From assembly GCF_030489605.1 (NCBI RefSeq), contig NZ_JAUKFY010000017.1, positions 1-64,000 of the forward strand: a DNA stretch of 64,000 nt, in the 5' to 3' direction. Shown piece after piece: positions 18,580 through 27,441 of this stretch. Position numbers and translations under genes: made by a program. The notes under the pieces are model-generated. The model did not search any database and was not told the DNA's origin. It was given only the letters and a program-made list of their open reading frames with translations. This DNA comes from Brevibacillus laterosporus. Lineage in GTDB: Bacteria > Bacillota > Bacilli > Brevibacillales > Brevibacillaceae. Position 1 is the first letter of the stretch. Each line of letters starts with the position of its first letter.

Positions 18580-19413
18580 ATGAGCGAAATTAAAAACATA
18601 AAAGCTCGCATACCCAAAAAAGTATTAAACCGACTCGTCACAATTTTAAATCCGTATGAGCAGGTTGTTGACGAATTAAAGCTAAAGGTAAAAGGAATAA
18701 AATATGGTTTTCTAAAAGGCGGACGCTACTCTCCAATTGAATTTGTAGTAGGGCGAGTCAAGAAAACAGATAGTCTATTACGAAAAGCCCTTCTTAGAGG
18801 CATTGATTTTGCCCAAGATGATTGGGAAAAAAGATTGTGTGAGGAAATTACCGACATCGCTGGTATCCGTGTCGTTTGTCGCTATATTGATGATGTGCGG
18901 GAAGTGCAGAATCTGTTGATGGAACGGGAAGATTTTGTGGTACATGACGTTAAAGATTACATTACCAATCCGAAAGAATCAGGTTATCGTAGTATTCATA
19001 TGATTGGTGATTATACGGTGTACCATGGCAGTGAAAAGAAAATTTTGCCTTGTGAGGTACAAATCCGGACGTTGGGTATGAACTTTTGGGCAACAAATGA
19101 GCATGAATTACGCTATAAATATGACGGAAATATTCCTTCCGACGTATTAGAGCAACTCCATATTGCTTCAACTGTCACGAACCAGTTAGATGAGCTGATG
19201 AACAGTTTACGTCAGGAAATTATGACCCCACCAGAGCTTGACACCGATATGGAGGAAAGATTGGAAGAAATCTTTTCACTGTATGTCAAACAAGATTTTG
19301 AATCAGCTGAAGCGTTATACAAGGAGCACTTTATTGGGTATGAAGAAGCTTTTCTGGATAATCCAAAATTCCGTATGATCAATGAACTGTTAAGTAAACG
19401 GTTTGGAAAATAA
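18580..19413 (+). CDS. Small alarmone synthetase, RelQ-like (p)ppGpp synthase
   Basis: The 277-residue protein aligns with Bacillus RelQ/YjbM over its core: YEQVVDELKLKVKGI, SPIEFVVGRVKK, ITDIAGIRVVCRY, ESGYRSIHMI and VQIRTLGMNFWATNEHELRYKY. It lacks hydrolase, TGS and ACT domains, as expected for a synthetase-only enzyme that makes (p)ppGpp from ATP and GTP or GDP. It is longer than YjbM (211 residues), with about 20 extra residues at the N-terminus and about 50 more at the C-terminus (MEERLEEIFSLYVKQDFESAEALY). GGGGG lies 10 bases before the ATG. Confidence 0.88.
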   Translation: MSEIKNIKARIPKKVLNRLVTILNPYEQVVDELKLKVKGIKYGFLKGGRYSPIEFVVGRVKKTDSLLRKALLRGIDFAQDDWEKRLCEEITDIAGIRVVCRYIDDVREVQNLLMEREDFVVHDVKDYITNPKESGYRSIHMIGDYTVYHGSEKKILPCEVQIRTLGMNFWATNEHELRYKYDGNIPSDVLEQLHIASTVTNQLDELMNSLRQEIMTPPELDTDMEERLEEIFSLYVKQDFESAEALYKEHFIGYEEAFLDNPKFRMINELLSKRFGK

Positions 19414-19432
19414 CAGATGCAGGTATAACAAA

Positions 19433-19466
19433 AAATAGCCTCAGTCTACGTGACGAGGCTATTTTA
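19433..19466. terminator. Terminator between alarmone synthetase and lyase genes
   Basis: AAATAGCCTC pairs with GAGGCTATTT and is followed by TA-rich sequence. It serves the plus-strand gene and possibly the convergent lyase. Confidence 0.75.
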
Positions 19467-19521
19467 CTATCAATATTACTTAGATTAAATGTTTGTCGAT
19501 ACACTACCGGTTAGGTTCGGT

Positions 19522-20901
19522 TTAGACGAGCCGTTCAGGGTTTAATAACTCATTGATTTCGGTTGTTGTCAGTTCGGTGTCTCTCGCAACAATTTCTCTG
19601 ACCGTTTTGTTCTCTTGATAAGCAGTCTTGGCAATTTTGGCGGCTTTCTCATAGCCCATTACAGGATTAAGAGATGTTGCAAGCGCCGTACTCTGCTCAA
19701 CATAATACTCACAACGCTCTGCATTAGCTTGTAGTCCTTCTATACATTTTGCGCGGAAAACTTCCATTGCGTTCGTCAAAATTTGGATGGAATGTAACAG
19801 GTTATATGCAATAACTGGCATCATAACATTAATCTCCAATTGAGCACCCATCGTAGCCGCTGTGATTGTGGCATCGTTGCCAATTACTTGGGCACAAACC
19901 ATATACATCATCTCAGCCATCACAGGATTGACTTTGCCGGGCATAATAGATGATCCAGGCTGAACAGCAGGCAGGATCAACTCGCCAAGTCCGGTGCGTG
20001 GCCCTGAACCAAGTAGGCGTAGGTCGCTTGAGATTTTTAATAGATGAATAGCGAGCTCCTTAACAGCATGGCTTGCTTGAATTGCTCCTAAGGTATTTTG
20101 CATAAAAGCGAACCGATCACGCGGCTTTTTAAACGGTAGGTCTGTTCGAAGCACAATCTCGCGTAATGTTCGATCAGCGTACTCAGGATGAGCGTTAATC
20201 CCGGTACCTACCGCATTCCCCCCGATGCCAATCACGTATAGCTCCAACAGAGCATGTCGAATACTTTTTTCAGCCGATACGAGTGCTGCTGCATAGCCAC
20301 CAAATTCCTGCCCGAGTCGAATTGGAACAGCATCCTGTAAATGGGTTCGGCCTGATTTGATTATGGGATCGAATTGACTGGCCTTCTGTTTTAGAGCGTA
20401 ATGAAGCCGCTGAAGAGATGGAAGCAATTCTTTTTTTATCATCTCGACGGCACTAATATTGATGGCGACATGTATCGTGTCATTCGTTGATTGTGCCATA
20501 TTCACATGATCGTTAGGATGGACAAGTGTGAAGTCTCCTTTTTGACCGCCTAATATTTCAATCGCGCGGTTTGCGATAACCTCATTTGCATTCATATTTT
20601 GAGAGGTTCCCGCGCCAGCTTGATAGACATCTACTACAAATTGATCGTCCCATTTGCCATCAATCACTTCTTCTGCGGCTGTTACAATAGCGCGAGAAAT
20701 ACGTTCGGGTAAATTCCCCACCTCTGAATTTGCAACAGCTGCAGAGGCCTTGATGATTCCTTGTGCTTTAATAAAAGCTCGTGGCAAACGAAGCCCGCTA
20801 ATGGGGAAGTTATGGATAGCGCGTGTGGTTTGCGCATCGTAGTATACAGATCGTGGGATATATACCTCACCTAATGTGTCTTTGCTGATGCGTTCGTCCA
20901 T
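19522..20901 (-). CDS. Aspartase/fumarase family lyase (aspartate ammonia-lyase-like)
   Basis: The 459-residue enzyme carries the superfamily signature GSSIMPGKVNP plus GAGTSQNMNANEVIANRA, HVNMAQSTND and GRTHLQDAVPIRLGQE. These segments, and the opening TLGEVYIPRSVYYDAQTTRAIHNF, are closer to aspartase (Bacillus AnsB) than to FumC, but fumarase activity is possible. Aspartase converts L-aspartate to fumarate and ammonia. I chose the ATG at 20901, with AAAGGGTG upstream, over 20943. It is transcribed alone. Confidence 0.82.
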   Translation of the reverse strand: MDERISKDTLGEVYIPRSVYYDAQTTRAIHNFPISGLRLPRAFIKAQGIIKASAAVANSEVGNLPERISRAIVTAAEEVIDGKWDDQFVVDVYQAGAGTSQNMNANEVIANRAIEILGGQKGDFTLVHPNDHVNMAQSTNDTIHVAINISAVEMIKKELLPSLQRLHYALKQKASQFDPIIKSGRTHLQDAVPIRLGQEFGGYAAALVSAEKSIRHALLELYVIGIGGNAVGTGINAHPEYADRTLREIVLRTDLPFKKPRDRFAFMQNTLGAIQASHAVKELAIHLLKISSDLRLLGSGPRTGLGELILPAVQPGSSIMPGKVNPVMAEMMYMVCAQVIGNDATITAATMGAQLEINVMMPVIAYNLLHSIQILTNAMEVFRAKCIEGLQANAERCEYYVEQSTALATSLNPVMGYEKAAKIAKTAYQENKTVREIVARDTELTTTEINELLNPERLV

Positions 20902-21085
20902 TTGTAACACCCTTTCCATAAAAAAATATGTTAATAATGACAAGCCAGAAATGCCGTTAATACAACATTTTTACCCATTTTCCCCAGCATGTTATCGATA
21001 AAATGTCCAAAATTGCACTTGTTCAATGCCTTTTCCATTTGATAGAGTGGTGAGGTAACTTGTTCGTAGAAAGGATTTTACAAGC

Positions 21086-22315
21086 ATGAAAAAATGGATG
21101 AAAACGTTCTTGGCAATCGGTATTTCTCTGATTACGTTTGGAATTCAGCCAAGTTACGCTGCGCAGCCACCAGCCCTGCCGCTTGAAGAAATAAAAGGGG
21201 AGGGTGCCATTCTCATGGATGGCTCGTCAGGAACCGTGCTATTTGAGAAAAATCCCCAGCAGTATTTATTTCCTGCTAGTATTACCAAAATCGCCACTGC
21301 TATTTATGCTATTGAGAACGGAAATCTTAATGATATAGCCACCGTTTCGAATAAGGCGAGAACGGTAGAAGGTTCTCGTGTCTATCTAGCAGAGGGTGAA
21401 CAAGTATCCATGCGGAATCTACTCTTTGGGTTGATTTTAAATTCAGGTAATGATGCTGCCATTGTGATTGCCGAGCATATGGCTGGTTCCACAGAAGCTT
21501 TTGCTGAAAAAGTGAATGCATATTTAAAAGAAAAAGTGGGAGTGAAAAATACTCATTTTACAAATCCACATGGGTTGCATGATGAGAATCACTACACAAC
21601 AGCTGCTGACATGGCTAAGATTGCGCAGTATGCTATGAAAAATCCCCTCTTACGTGAAATTGCCGGTACCAAACGTTACGAATGGCACCAAAAAGAGTGG
21701 GATACCGTGTTGGTCAATCATAATAAAATGCTAACTACTTATGAGGGAACGACAGGTTTAAAAAATGGCTTCACGGATCAAGCACGAAATACTTTGGTGG
21801 TTACAGCTAAACGCGGTGATACAGAATTGATCGCCGTTACCATGAAGGCACCGTCTAATGTGGTTAGCTATCAGGATGTCCACAAAATGCTTGATTTTGG
21901 CTTTGCGCATTATGAATCGAAAAAGATCGTAAAAGCAGGACAGTATCTGGTGTACCAACCCCAGAATGAGACAGAGAAAGCAGCAAACTTTTATACGGAT
22001 AAGGATTTATTCGTCACGGTTCCCAAACAGACTACATACGAACAAAAGCTACTTAGCAACGGGGACCTTGTATTGACTTTATCCAACGGAGAAGAGAGAA
22101 GGCTACATCTGCAACCTGAAGTACTCCCGACGGCCGTGTCTACTTCAGAGGAGGGCGTACAAGCTCCTGTTCATAATCCAATTGCTCTTTATGGTGTTGT
22201 CGTATTCTGGGCGTTCCTTAACCTGTTTTTCATCCTTTTCTTCATTCGTTTATTACGCGCGAAACGGCGTACGAGGCGTGCGAATAATGTGGTGCTGAGA
22301 AAACGAGCGAACTAA
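21086..22315 (+). CDS. D-alanyl-D-alanine carboxypeptidase (DacF-like, S11)
   Basis: The 409-residue protein has a signal peptide (residues 1-26, ending SYAA) and the penicillin-binding motifs SITK (S65, K68) and SGN (120-122). In the third motif KNG (226-228) replaces the more usual KTG. The C-terminus has a hydrophobic anchor (about 365-390) followed by arginines and lysines. It should trim the terminal D-Ala of peptidoglycan at the outer membrane face; DacF in Bacillus works in sporulation. AAAGGA lies 10 bases before the ATG. It is a single gene. Confidence 0.88.
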   Translation: MKKWMKTFLAIGISLITFGIQPSYAAQPPALPLEEIKGEGAILMDGSSGTVLFEKNPQQYLFPASITKIATAIYAIENGNLNDIATVSNKARTVEGSRVYLAEGEQVSMRNLLFGLILNSGNDAAIVIAEHMAGSTEAFAEKVNAYLKEKVGVKNTHFTNPHGLHDENHYTTAADMAKIAQYAMKNPLLREIAGTKRYEWHQKEWDTVLVNHNKMLTTYEGTTGLKNGFTDQARNTLVVTAKRGDTELIAVTMKAPSNVVSYQDVHKMLDFGFAHYESKKIVKAGQYLVYQPQNETEKAANFYTDKDLFVTVPKQTTYEQKLLSNGDLVLTLSNGEERRLHLQPEVLPTAVSTSEEGVQAPVHNPIALYGVVVFWAFLNLFFILFFIRLLRAKRRTRRANNVVLRKRAN

Positions 22316-22463
22316 AAATAAGTAAGCACTTTGAGCGATAGATGCGACAGAACAATCGGACAGGCCGGTTGTTCTTTTTTTGCGGAAAAAAGTTATAATA
22401 AAAAAATAAGTATGATTATTTAAAATAAAACAGATGCATAGAAAAATGCAGGAGGGTACTATA

Positions 22464-23300
22464 ATGAGAATGGAAACGTTTACTAGCAAGGGTATCGGCT
22501 ATTTAAACGAAGATGCGTTAATTGTTCATCCAACCCTCCCTCTATATGGTGTGGTTGATGGTGTTACTTCATTACATGGATACATGAATGATCTTAAACA
22601 GACCGATGGATACTTGGCTTCAACAACCATTGCTCGTTATTTTACACAGATACATCGTCTTATCCCGCTACCGGAACACATATCGACTGCTAATTTACTC
22701 ATTCGCCTACATATGCAGGAGGCGGGAATTGATCTTTCCTCCAAACAGAAACTATGGGGAGCCGCAGTTGGAATCGTGACAATCGAGAAGCACGGCATAT
22801 CTTATGCTCAGACGGGAGATTGCATGATTTTTGCTGTCTATGAAAATGACAATGTACGTATATTAACTCGTCCACAAGTGGAAGTACTGGAAGAACGCAC
22901 ATTGCGAAAATGGCAGGAGGGTATTGAGCATGGTTTACTATCTCGCACAGAATTAAGCCTGTTCATTCGAGATTTGATTATACAAAATCGTGAATTGCAA
23001 AATGAACCGCATGGCTACGGCGTACTAAACGGAGAGGAACAAGCCACAGAATATGTGGAATATGGCAGAATAAATCGTGCAGGAGTAAAGAATGTGGTCA
23101 TCATTACGGACGGATTGTTTTGGCCATTAGCCAATCAGGAAAAGCAGGATTGGTCATGGATGGTTCATAAAATACTAGAGATGGGACTAAAAGACTATGC
23201 AAAAGCCTTAACAAAGCTAGAAGAAAGCGATCCAGAATGTATGAAATACCCAAGATTTAAAACGTCTGATGACAAAACGGGTATTATTCTTACACTATAA
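22464..23300 (+). CDS. PP2C-like serine/threonine phosphatase domain protein
   Basis: The 278-residue product resembles a small PP2C/SpoIIE-type phosphatase. KGIGYLNEDALIV is followed by YGVVDGVTSL, giving the metal-binding Asp pair in the order N-x-D and DG. GAAVGIVTIEKHGISYAQTGDCMIF and VVIITDGLF follow. The match is distant, so the substrate and even activity are open. GGAGGG precedes the ATG at 22464 by 7 bases. The metallophosphoesterase gene begins 51 bases downstream and may be in the same transcript. Confidence 0.7.
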   Translation: MRMETFTSKGIGYLNEDALIVHPTLPLYGVVDGVTSLHGYMNDLKQTDGYLASTTIARYFTQIHRLIPLPEHISTANLLIRLHMQEAGIDLSSKQKLWGAAVGIVTIEKHGISYAQTGDCMIFAVYENDNVRILTRPQVEVLEERTLRKWQEGIEHGLLSRTELSLFIRDLIIQNRELQNEPHGYGVLNGEEQATEYVEYGRINRAGVKNVVIITDGLFWPLANQEKQDWSWMVHKILEMGLKDYAKALTKLEESDPECMKYPRFKTSDDKTGIILTL

Positions 23301-23351
23301 GCGAAGGTTGGTATAATAGGGAATGAATCAAATGAAAAGGTGGTAATCAGC

Positions 23352-23903
23352 ATGAAGTTATTTTTTCTCTCAGACATCCACGGTTCTTTGACCTATGTGA
23401 AAGCAGCCCTAGAAGCATTTGAAAGAGAACAAGCAACCCATATCATCCTGGCAGGAGATGTGATGTATCATGGACCGCGCAATGCTTTGCCAGATGGATA
23501 CAATCCTTCTGAAGTAGCCAATCTACTGAACCGGTATGCTGCCAGCATTGTAGCTGTGCGCGGAAATTGTGATTCAGAAGTAGATCAAATGCTCCTTCAT
23601 TTCCCGATTATGAGTGATTCTCATACGATAATTATGGATAAACGGCGTATTTTTGTGACACATGGACATATTTATCATGAGGATCATCATCCAGCATTAT
23701 CGGCTGGAGATGTGTTAATCCACGGTCATACACATATCCCGATGGCCAAGAAAAAAGGAGAGCTGTTCATATTAAATCCTGGTTCTGTAGCTATTCCTAA
23801 AGAGAATCATCCGCATACATATGGAGTGATCGAGGGTGATCAGTTCTTGATTAAAAGGTTGAATGGAGAAGTGTATATGGAGATTTCACTTATCCAGAAC
23901 TGA
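23352..23903 (+). CDS. YfcE-family metallophosphodiesterase
   Basis: The 183-residue protein has the full calcineurin-like set: LSDIHGS, LAGDVMYHGPRN, VRGNCDSEVD, THGHIYHED and HGHTHIPM. It then has NPGSVAIPK, typical of YfcE/MJ0936 phosphodiesterases. These act on small phosphodiesters; the cellular substrate is unknown. AAAGGTGG lies 8 bases before the ATG at 23352. Its 3' end overlaps nothing, but the ArsR promoter lies 20 bases beyond the stop. Confidence 0.87.
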   Translation: MKLFFLSDIHGSLTYVKAALEAFEREQATHIILAGDVMYHGPRNALPDGYNPSEVANLLNRYAASIVAVRGNCDSEVDQMLLHFPIMSDSHTIIMDKRRIFVTHGHIYHEDHHPALSAGDVLIHGHTHIPMAKKKGELFILNPGSVAIPKENHPHTYGVIEGDQFLIKRLNGEVYMEISLIQN

Positions 23904-23923
23904 TTTGAAAATGAATGTTGTTA

Positions 23924-23951
23924 TTGACATATCGGAAAATATCGATATAAT
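23924..23951 (+). promoter_or_regulatory. Promoter of the arsR-type gene
   Basis: TTGACA (23924-23929) and TATAAT (23946-23951) are both perfect hexamers separated by 16 bases. The -10 ends only 7 bases before the ATG at 23959, so the transcript is predicted to start at or within a base of the start codon, giving a leaderless mRNA. Confidence 0.75.
23929..23948. promoter_or_regulatory. Candidate ArsR operator between -35 and -10
   Basis: ATATCGGAAAATATCGATAT is a near-dyad filling the spacer of the arsR promoter. A related site, ATATCGGGAATTTTCGAT on the minus strand, occurs at 24308-24325 before the monooxygenase gene. ArsR-family repressors normally bind such dyads over their own promoter. 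Confidence 0.6.
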
Positions 23952-23958
23952 TATCCTT

Positions 23959-24264
23959 ATGGATTATGTTATGATTTTTAAAGCTTTATCAAATGAAACC
24001 AGATTGCAAATGTTACATTGGTTAAAGGAGCCAGAGCTGCACTTTTCCCCATCTTCCTGTAATTATGAGAATTTTCCGGGGGGAATCTGTGTAGGACAAA
24101 TTCAAGAAAAAGCAGGTCTTTCTCAATCAACCACGTCACAATATCTAGCGATTATGCAGAGAGCAGGCTTATTAGAAGCTAGACGCTTTGGCCAATGGAC
24201 GTATTACCGCAGAAATGAGGAAATGTTGCAGAAGCTGGCTACATATTTCCGAGAGGAGTTGTAA
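23959..24264 (+). CDS. ArsR-family winged-helix regulator
   Basis: The 101-residue protein has the ArsR HTH: ALSNETRLQMLHWL, VGQIQEKAGLSQSTTSQYLAIMQRAGLLEARRFGQWTYYRRN. Cysteines occur at SSCNYENFPGGIC, which could sense metals or thiol-reactive compounds. I start it at ATG 23959, which matches the N-terminus of the family and sits right after a consensus promoter; longer starts at 23863 and 23911 lie before that promoter. It probably represses itself and the flavin enzymes downstream. Confidence 0.82.
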   Translation: MDYVMIFKALSNETRLQMLHWLKEPELHFSPSSCNYENFPGGICVGQIQEKAGLSQSTTSQYLAIMQRAGLLEARRFGQWTYYRRNEEMLQKLATYFREEL

Positions 24265-24307
24265 AAGAAGAGTGGAACACCGTTTCATTTTTCTTTTTTA
24301 AACTCAC

Positions 24308-24338
24308 ATCGAAAATTCCCGATATGCCGATTTAAAAT
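24308..24338 (+). promoter_or_regulatory. Operator and promoter of the monooxygenase gene
   Basis: ATCGAAAATTCCCGATAT (24308-24325) mirrors the dyad in the arsR promoter. A -10-like TAAAAT sits at 24333-24338, with a weak -35 (TCGAAA) inside the operator. A repressor bound here would block the -35. Confidence 0.5.
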
Positions 24339-24381
24339 AGTGTAGTGTTTACACATGAAGTATTTTCAAAAGGAGAGACCC

Positions 24382-25407
24382 ATGAAAATTAGTGTACTGG
24401 ATCAATCGTATGTAATAGAAGGGGGAACCCCAGAGCTAGCTTTGGAGCAAACGACTGAGCTAGCGCAGTACGTAGATGAAATTGGGTATCACAGGTATTG
24501 GGTGTCTGAGCATCATCATTCCGAAGCACTGGCTGGTTCTTCACCAGAAGTTCTGATCGCTTATTTAGCGGCAAAGACGAAAAGAATCCGTGTCGGGTCG
24601 GGGGGTGTCATGCTTCCGCATTACAGCGCATATAAAGTGGCAGAAAATTTTAATGTTTTAAGTGCTTTGGCTCCAGGCCGTATTGACGTAGGAATTGGTC
24701 GGGCGCCAGGGGGAATGCCGATTTCAACTAGAGCTTTACAGGATTTACAGGCCCGCGATATTGATACCTTTCCAAAGCAAGTCCAGCATCTGATTAGCTA
24801 TATTGATGACAAATGGAGTGTAAAGCAGCCTTTCCCAGGATTGAAAGCTACGCCAGTCCCATCGCATAAGCCTGAAATCTGGATGCTTGGATCTAGTGAC
24901 AATAGCGGTATTGTAGCTGGGCAATTGGGATTGCCGTATGCATTTGCTCATTTTATCAATTCCCAACCAGGGGCGATGGATCAGGCTATCGGCCATTATC
25001 TACGTACATTTCAAGCATCATCCCGTCTTATGCAACCGAAAATGCTTGCTGCCATGAAAATTATTGTGGCGGATACGGATGAGGAGGCGAATGAACTTGC
25101 TCTAAGCGCGCTACATCTTACGCATTTATTGTATAGAGGGCGGTTGCAACCACTTGCTAGCCCAAAGACGGTGAGTACCCATCCCTATACAGCAAATGAA
25201 TTAGCCGAGATAGAAGCAATGAAGCATACTATCCTGATCGGATCTGTAAAAACCATTGCTCTCAAAATCAGAGCGCTACAAGAGCGATATCCGATTGAAG
25301 AATTGATGGCCGTTTCTCCTATTTATGATATAAATGCCCGTAAACGATCCTATGCTTTATTACAGCAGGCCGTTGCTGATGCCGATACGGGTAAAACATA
25401 CCGCTAA
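24382..25407 (+). CDS. Luciferase-like flavin monooxygenase
   Basis: The 341-residue product belongs to the LLM class: SVLDQSYVIEGG at the N-terminus, RYWVSEHHHSEALAGSSPEVLIA, GSGGVMLPHYSAYKVAENF and GRIDVGIGRAPGG. These are typical of the YceB-like branch that uses reduced flavin from a separate reductase; the substrate is not known. AAAGGAGAG precedes the ATG at 24382. The shared operator suggests ArsR control, and NamA follows 48 bases later. Confidence 0.85.
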   Translation: MKISVLDQSYVIEGGTPELALEQTTELAQYVDEIGYHRYWVSEHHHSEALAGSSPEVLIAYLAAKTKRIRVGSGGVMLPHYSAYKVAENFNVLSALAPGRIDVGIGRAPGGMPISTRALQDLQARDIDTFPKQVQHLISYIDDKWSVKQPFPGLKATPVPSHKPEIWMLGSSDNSGIVAGQLGLPYAFAHFINSQPGAMDQAIGHYLRTFQASSRLMQPKMLAAMKIIVADTDEEANELALSALHLTHLLYRGRLQPLASPKTVSTHPYTANELAEIEAMKHTILIGSVKTIALKIRALQERYPIEELMAVSPIYDINARKRSYALLQQAVADADTGKTYR

Positions 25408-25455
25408 AAAATCATTCAAATATATGCAAAAAAACAAAATCGAGGAGGAAGCAAG

Positions 25456-26472
25456 ATGACTGTTAAATTATTTCAACCCTATCAATTAAAAGAGGTTACA
25501 TTGAAAAACCGGATTGTCATGGCTCCTATGTGCATGTATTCTGCAACTGAAAAGGACGGAAAAGCTACTGAATTTCATATTACGCACTATGCAACGCGCG
25601 CAGTTGGACAGGTAGGTCTTATAATCGTGGAAGCAACTGCTGTTGAAGCACAGGGACGGATTTCGGAATTTGACCTGGGGATATGGAATGATGACCACAT
25701 AGCTGGATTACATAAAATTGTCGAGCAAGCACATCAGTATGGAGCTAAAATAGGGATTCAATTAGCCCATGCTGGGCGTAAAGCAGAGGTTCCCGGTTCC
25801 ATCTTTGGACCATCGGCTATTGCATTTGATGAGAGTAGCCGTGTTCCAGAAGAAATGTCTGTTGAAAAAATCAAACAGACAATAGAAGCATTTAAGCAAG
25901 GTGCAGCGAGAGCTAAGCAAGCGGGTTTTGATGTCATTGAAATTCATGCGGCTCACGGATATTTATTGCATGAATTTTTATCCCCGCTCTCTAATCAACG
26001 AACAGACGAATATGGGGGCTCTCAGGAAAATAGATACCGCATGTTATCTAAAGTAATAACAGAGGTGAAAAGTGTTTGGGAAGGGCCATTGATGGTGCGT
26101 GTCTCCGCTACCGATTATACAGAAGGAGGATTGACTATCGAGGATCACGTACAATTCGCAGCTTGGATGAGAGACCAGGGAGTGGACCTCATTGACGTTA
26201 GCTCGGGTGCACTCGTACGGGCAGCTATTCATGTGTATCCAGGCTATCAAGTAAAATTATCAGAACAGATAAAAGAAGAGGCGAACATCCCAACTGGTGC
26301 TGTAGGTTTGATTACCTCTCCGCTACAAGCCGAGGAGATTTTACAAAATAATCGTGCAGATTTAATCATATTAGGCCGCGAGCTGTTGCGAAATCCATAC
26401 TGGGCCAGGGGTGCGGCAGATGAATTACAAGTAGAGATTGAGGCACCTAGACAGTATCAAAGGGGCTGGTAA
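25456..26472 (+). CDS. namA: NADPH dehydrogenase NamA (old yellow enzyme)
   Basis: The 338-residue enzyme matches Bacillus YqjM. It has the redox-tuning C26 and Tyr28 (APMCMYSA), the substrate-binding pair in [17 protein letters not shown], and the arginine-finger end RQYQRGW with R336. It reduces activated alkenes, nitro compounds and quinones with NADPH through FMN. AGGAGG precedes the ATG. With the upstream monooxygenase it suggests a response to electrophiles or xenobiotics. Confidence 0.93.
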   Translation: MTVKLFQPYQLKEVTLKNRIVMAPMCMYSATEKDGKATEFHITHYATRAVGQVGLIIVEATAVEAQGRISEFDLGIWNDDHIAGLHKIVEQAHQYGAKIGIQLAHAGRKAEVPGSIFGPSAIAFDESSRVPEEMSVEKIKQTIEAFKQGAARAKQAGFDVIEIHAAHGYLLHEFLSPLSNQRTDEYGGSQENRYRMLSKVITEVKSVWEGPLMVRVSATDYTEGGLTIEDHVQFAAWMRDQGVDLIDVSSGALVRAAIHVYPGYQVKLSEQIKEEANIPTGAVGLITSPLQAEEILQNNRADLIILGRELLRNPYWARGAADELQVEIEAPRQYQRGW

Positions 26473-26527
26473 GCTAAAATTGTGACCACATCAATTTCTT
26501 GCAAGATTTAAATAGATTAACCATGAG

Positions 26528-26570
26528 AAGCTAGTAATCCTTTTAGCATATAGGATTCTAGCTTTTTTTG
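26528..26570 (+). terminator. Intrinsic terminator after namA
   Basis: AAGCTAGTAATCCT pairs with AGGATTCTAGCTT (one bulge), followed by seven T. Confidence 0.85.
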
Positions 26571-26730
26571 TAAAATGATTCCTAAAAAGTCTGTGCTAGT
26601 TTGAGAATGTTTAGAAAACGAGCAATTAGTTTGACCTTATAGATAAAATGTTATAAGTTATAGTATATATATGAAATATATTTCTGATAATTTAAATAAA
26701 ACCTAAAATACTTTATAAAGAGGGGTTCCT

Positions 26731-27396
26731 ATGCCAATTCCTAAGAATTACACTTCTTCTATTCGGTTAACTGCAAAAGAAAAAGCCTTTCGTCAGCTGC
26801 AAAGCTGGATTATCGACGGAACCTTAGAGCCTGGAGAGAAGCTATACGATGCTGAAATTGCAGAGGCGATCGGGGTGAGCAGGACTCCTGTGAGGGAAGC
26901 CTTTCAGCTACTAGAGGTCCAAGGCTTTATTGAGACATATCGAGGACGCGATACAAGAGTTACTACTGTTTCAAAAGAAGATGTACAGACAATGTATTTA
27001 CCACTTGCTTCACTTCAAGCATTAGCGGCCAAATTAGCTGCGACTGCGATTACAGAAGAGCAAATTGCCATATTAAACGAGCTCAATGCCAGTTATAAAC
27101 AAGCAATCTACGATAAAGATGTACCAAGAATTGTAGAAATGGATAGCCAATTTCATACAAGTATTTTAGAAATTGTCGACAATCCATATATCATAAATTT
27201 TACATCTGTTCTTCAGTTACATATTCAACGCTTAGAATATATCTTCTTCAAGCAACAGCACATTCCAAAGGAAGAGTCTATTGATGAACATGAGAGAATC
27301 GTACAAGCTTTTGTCCAAAAAAATGGAAAACTTGCCGCAGAGATTATGGAACAAAATTGGCTGCGTCCTATGAAAGAAGTATATCAGCTGATGTAA
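26731..27396 (+). CDS. GntR-family regulator with FCD domain
   Basis: The 221-residue regulator has an N-terminal winged helix (KAFRQLQSWIIDGTLEPGEKLYDAEIAEAIGVSRTPVREAFQLLE) and an alpha-helical FCD effector domain (about 85-215), with MDSQFHTSIL as a metal/ligand-binding helix. FCD regulators answer to organic acids and sugar acids. The EamA transporter begins 45 bases downstream and is the likely target. AGAGGGG precedes the ATG. Confidence 0.88.
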   Translation: MPIPKNYTSSIRLTAKEKAFRQLQSWIIDGTLEPGEKLYDAEIAEAIGVSRTPVREAFQLLEVQGFIETYRGRDTRVTTVSKEDVQTMYLPLASLQALAAKLAATAITEEQIAILNELNASYKQAIYDKDVPRIVEMDSQFHTSILEIVDNPYIINFTSVLQLHIQRLEYIFFKQQHIPKEESIDEHERIVQAFVQKNGKLAAEIMEQNWLRPMKEVYQLM

Positions 27397-27441
27397 TGAT
27401 ATAAATAATCCTGAAGATGAACAGATGAGTGAGGAGACCAT

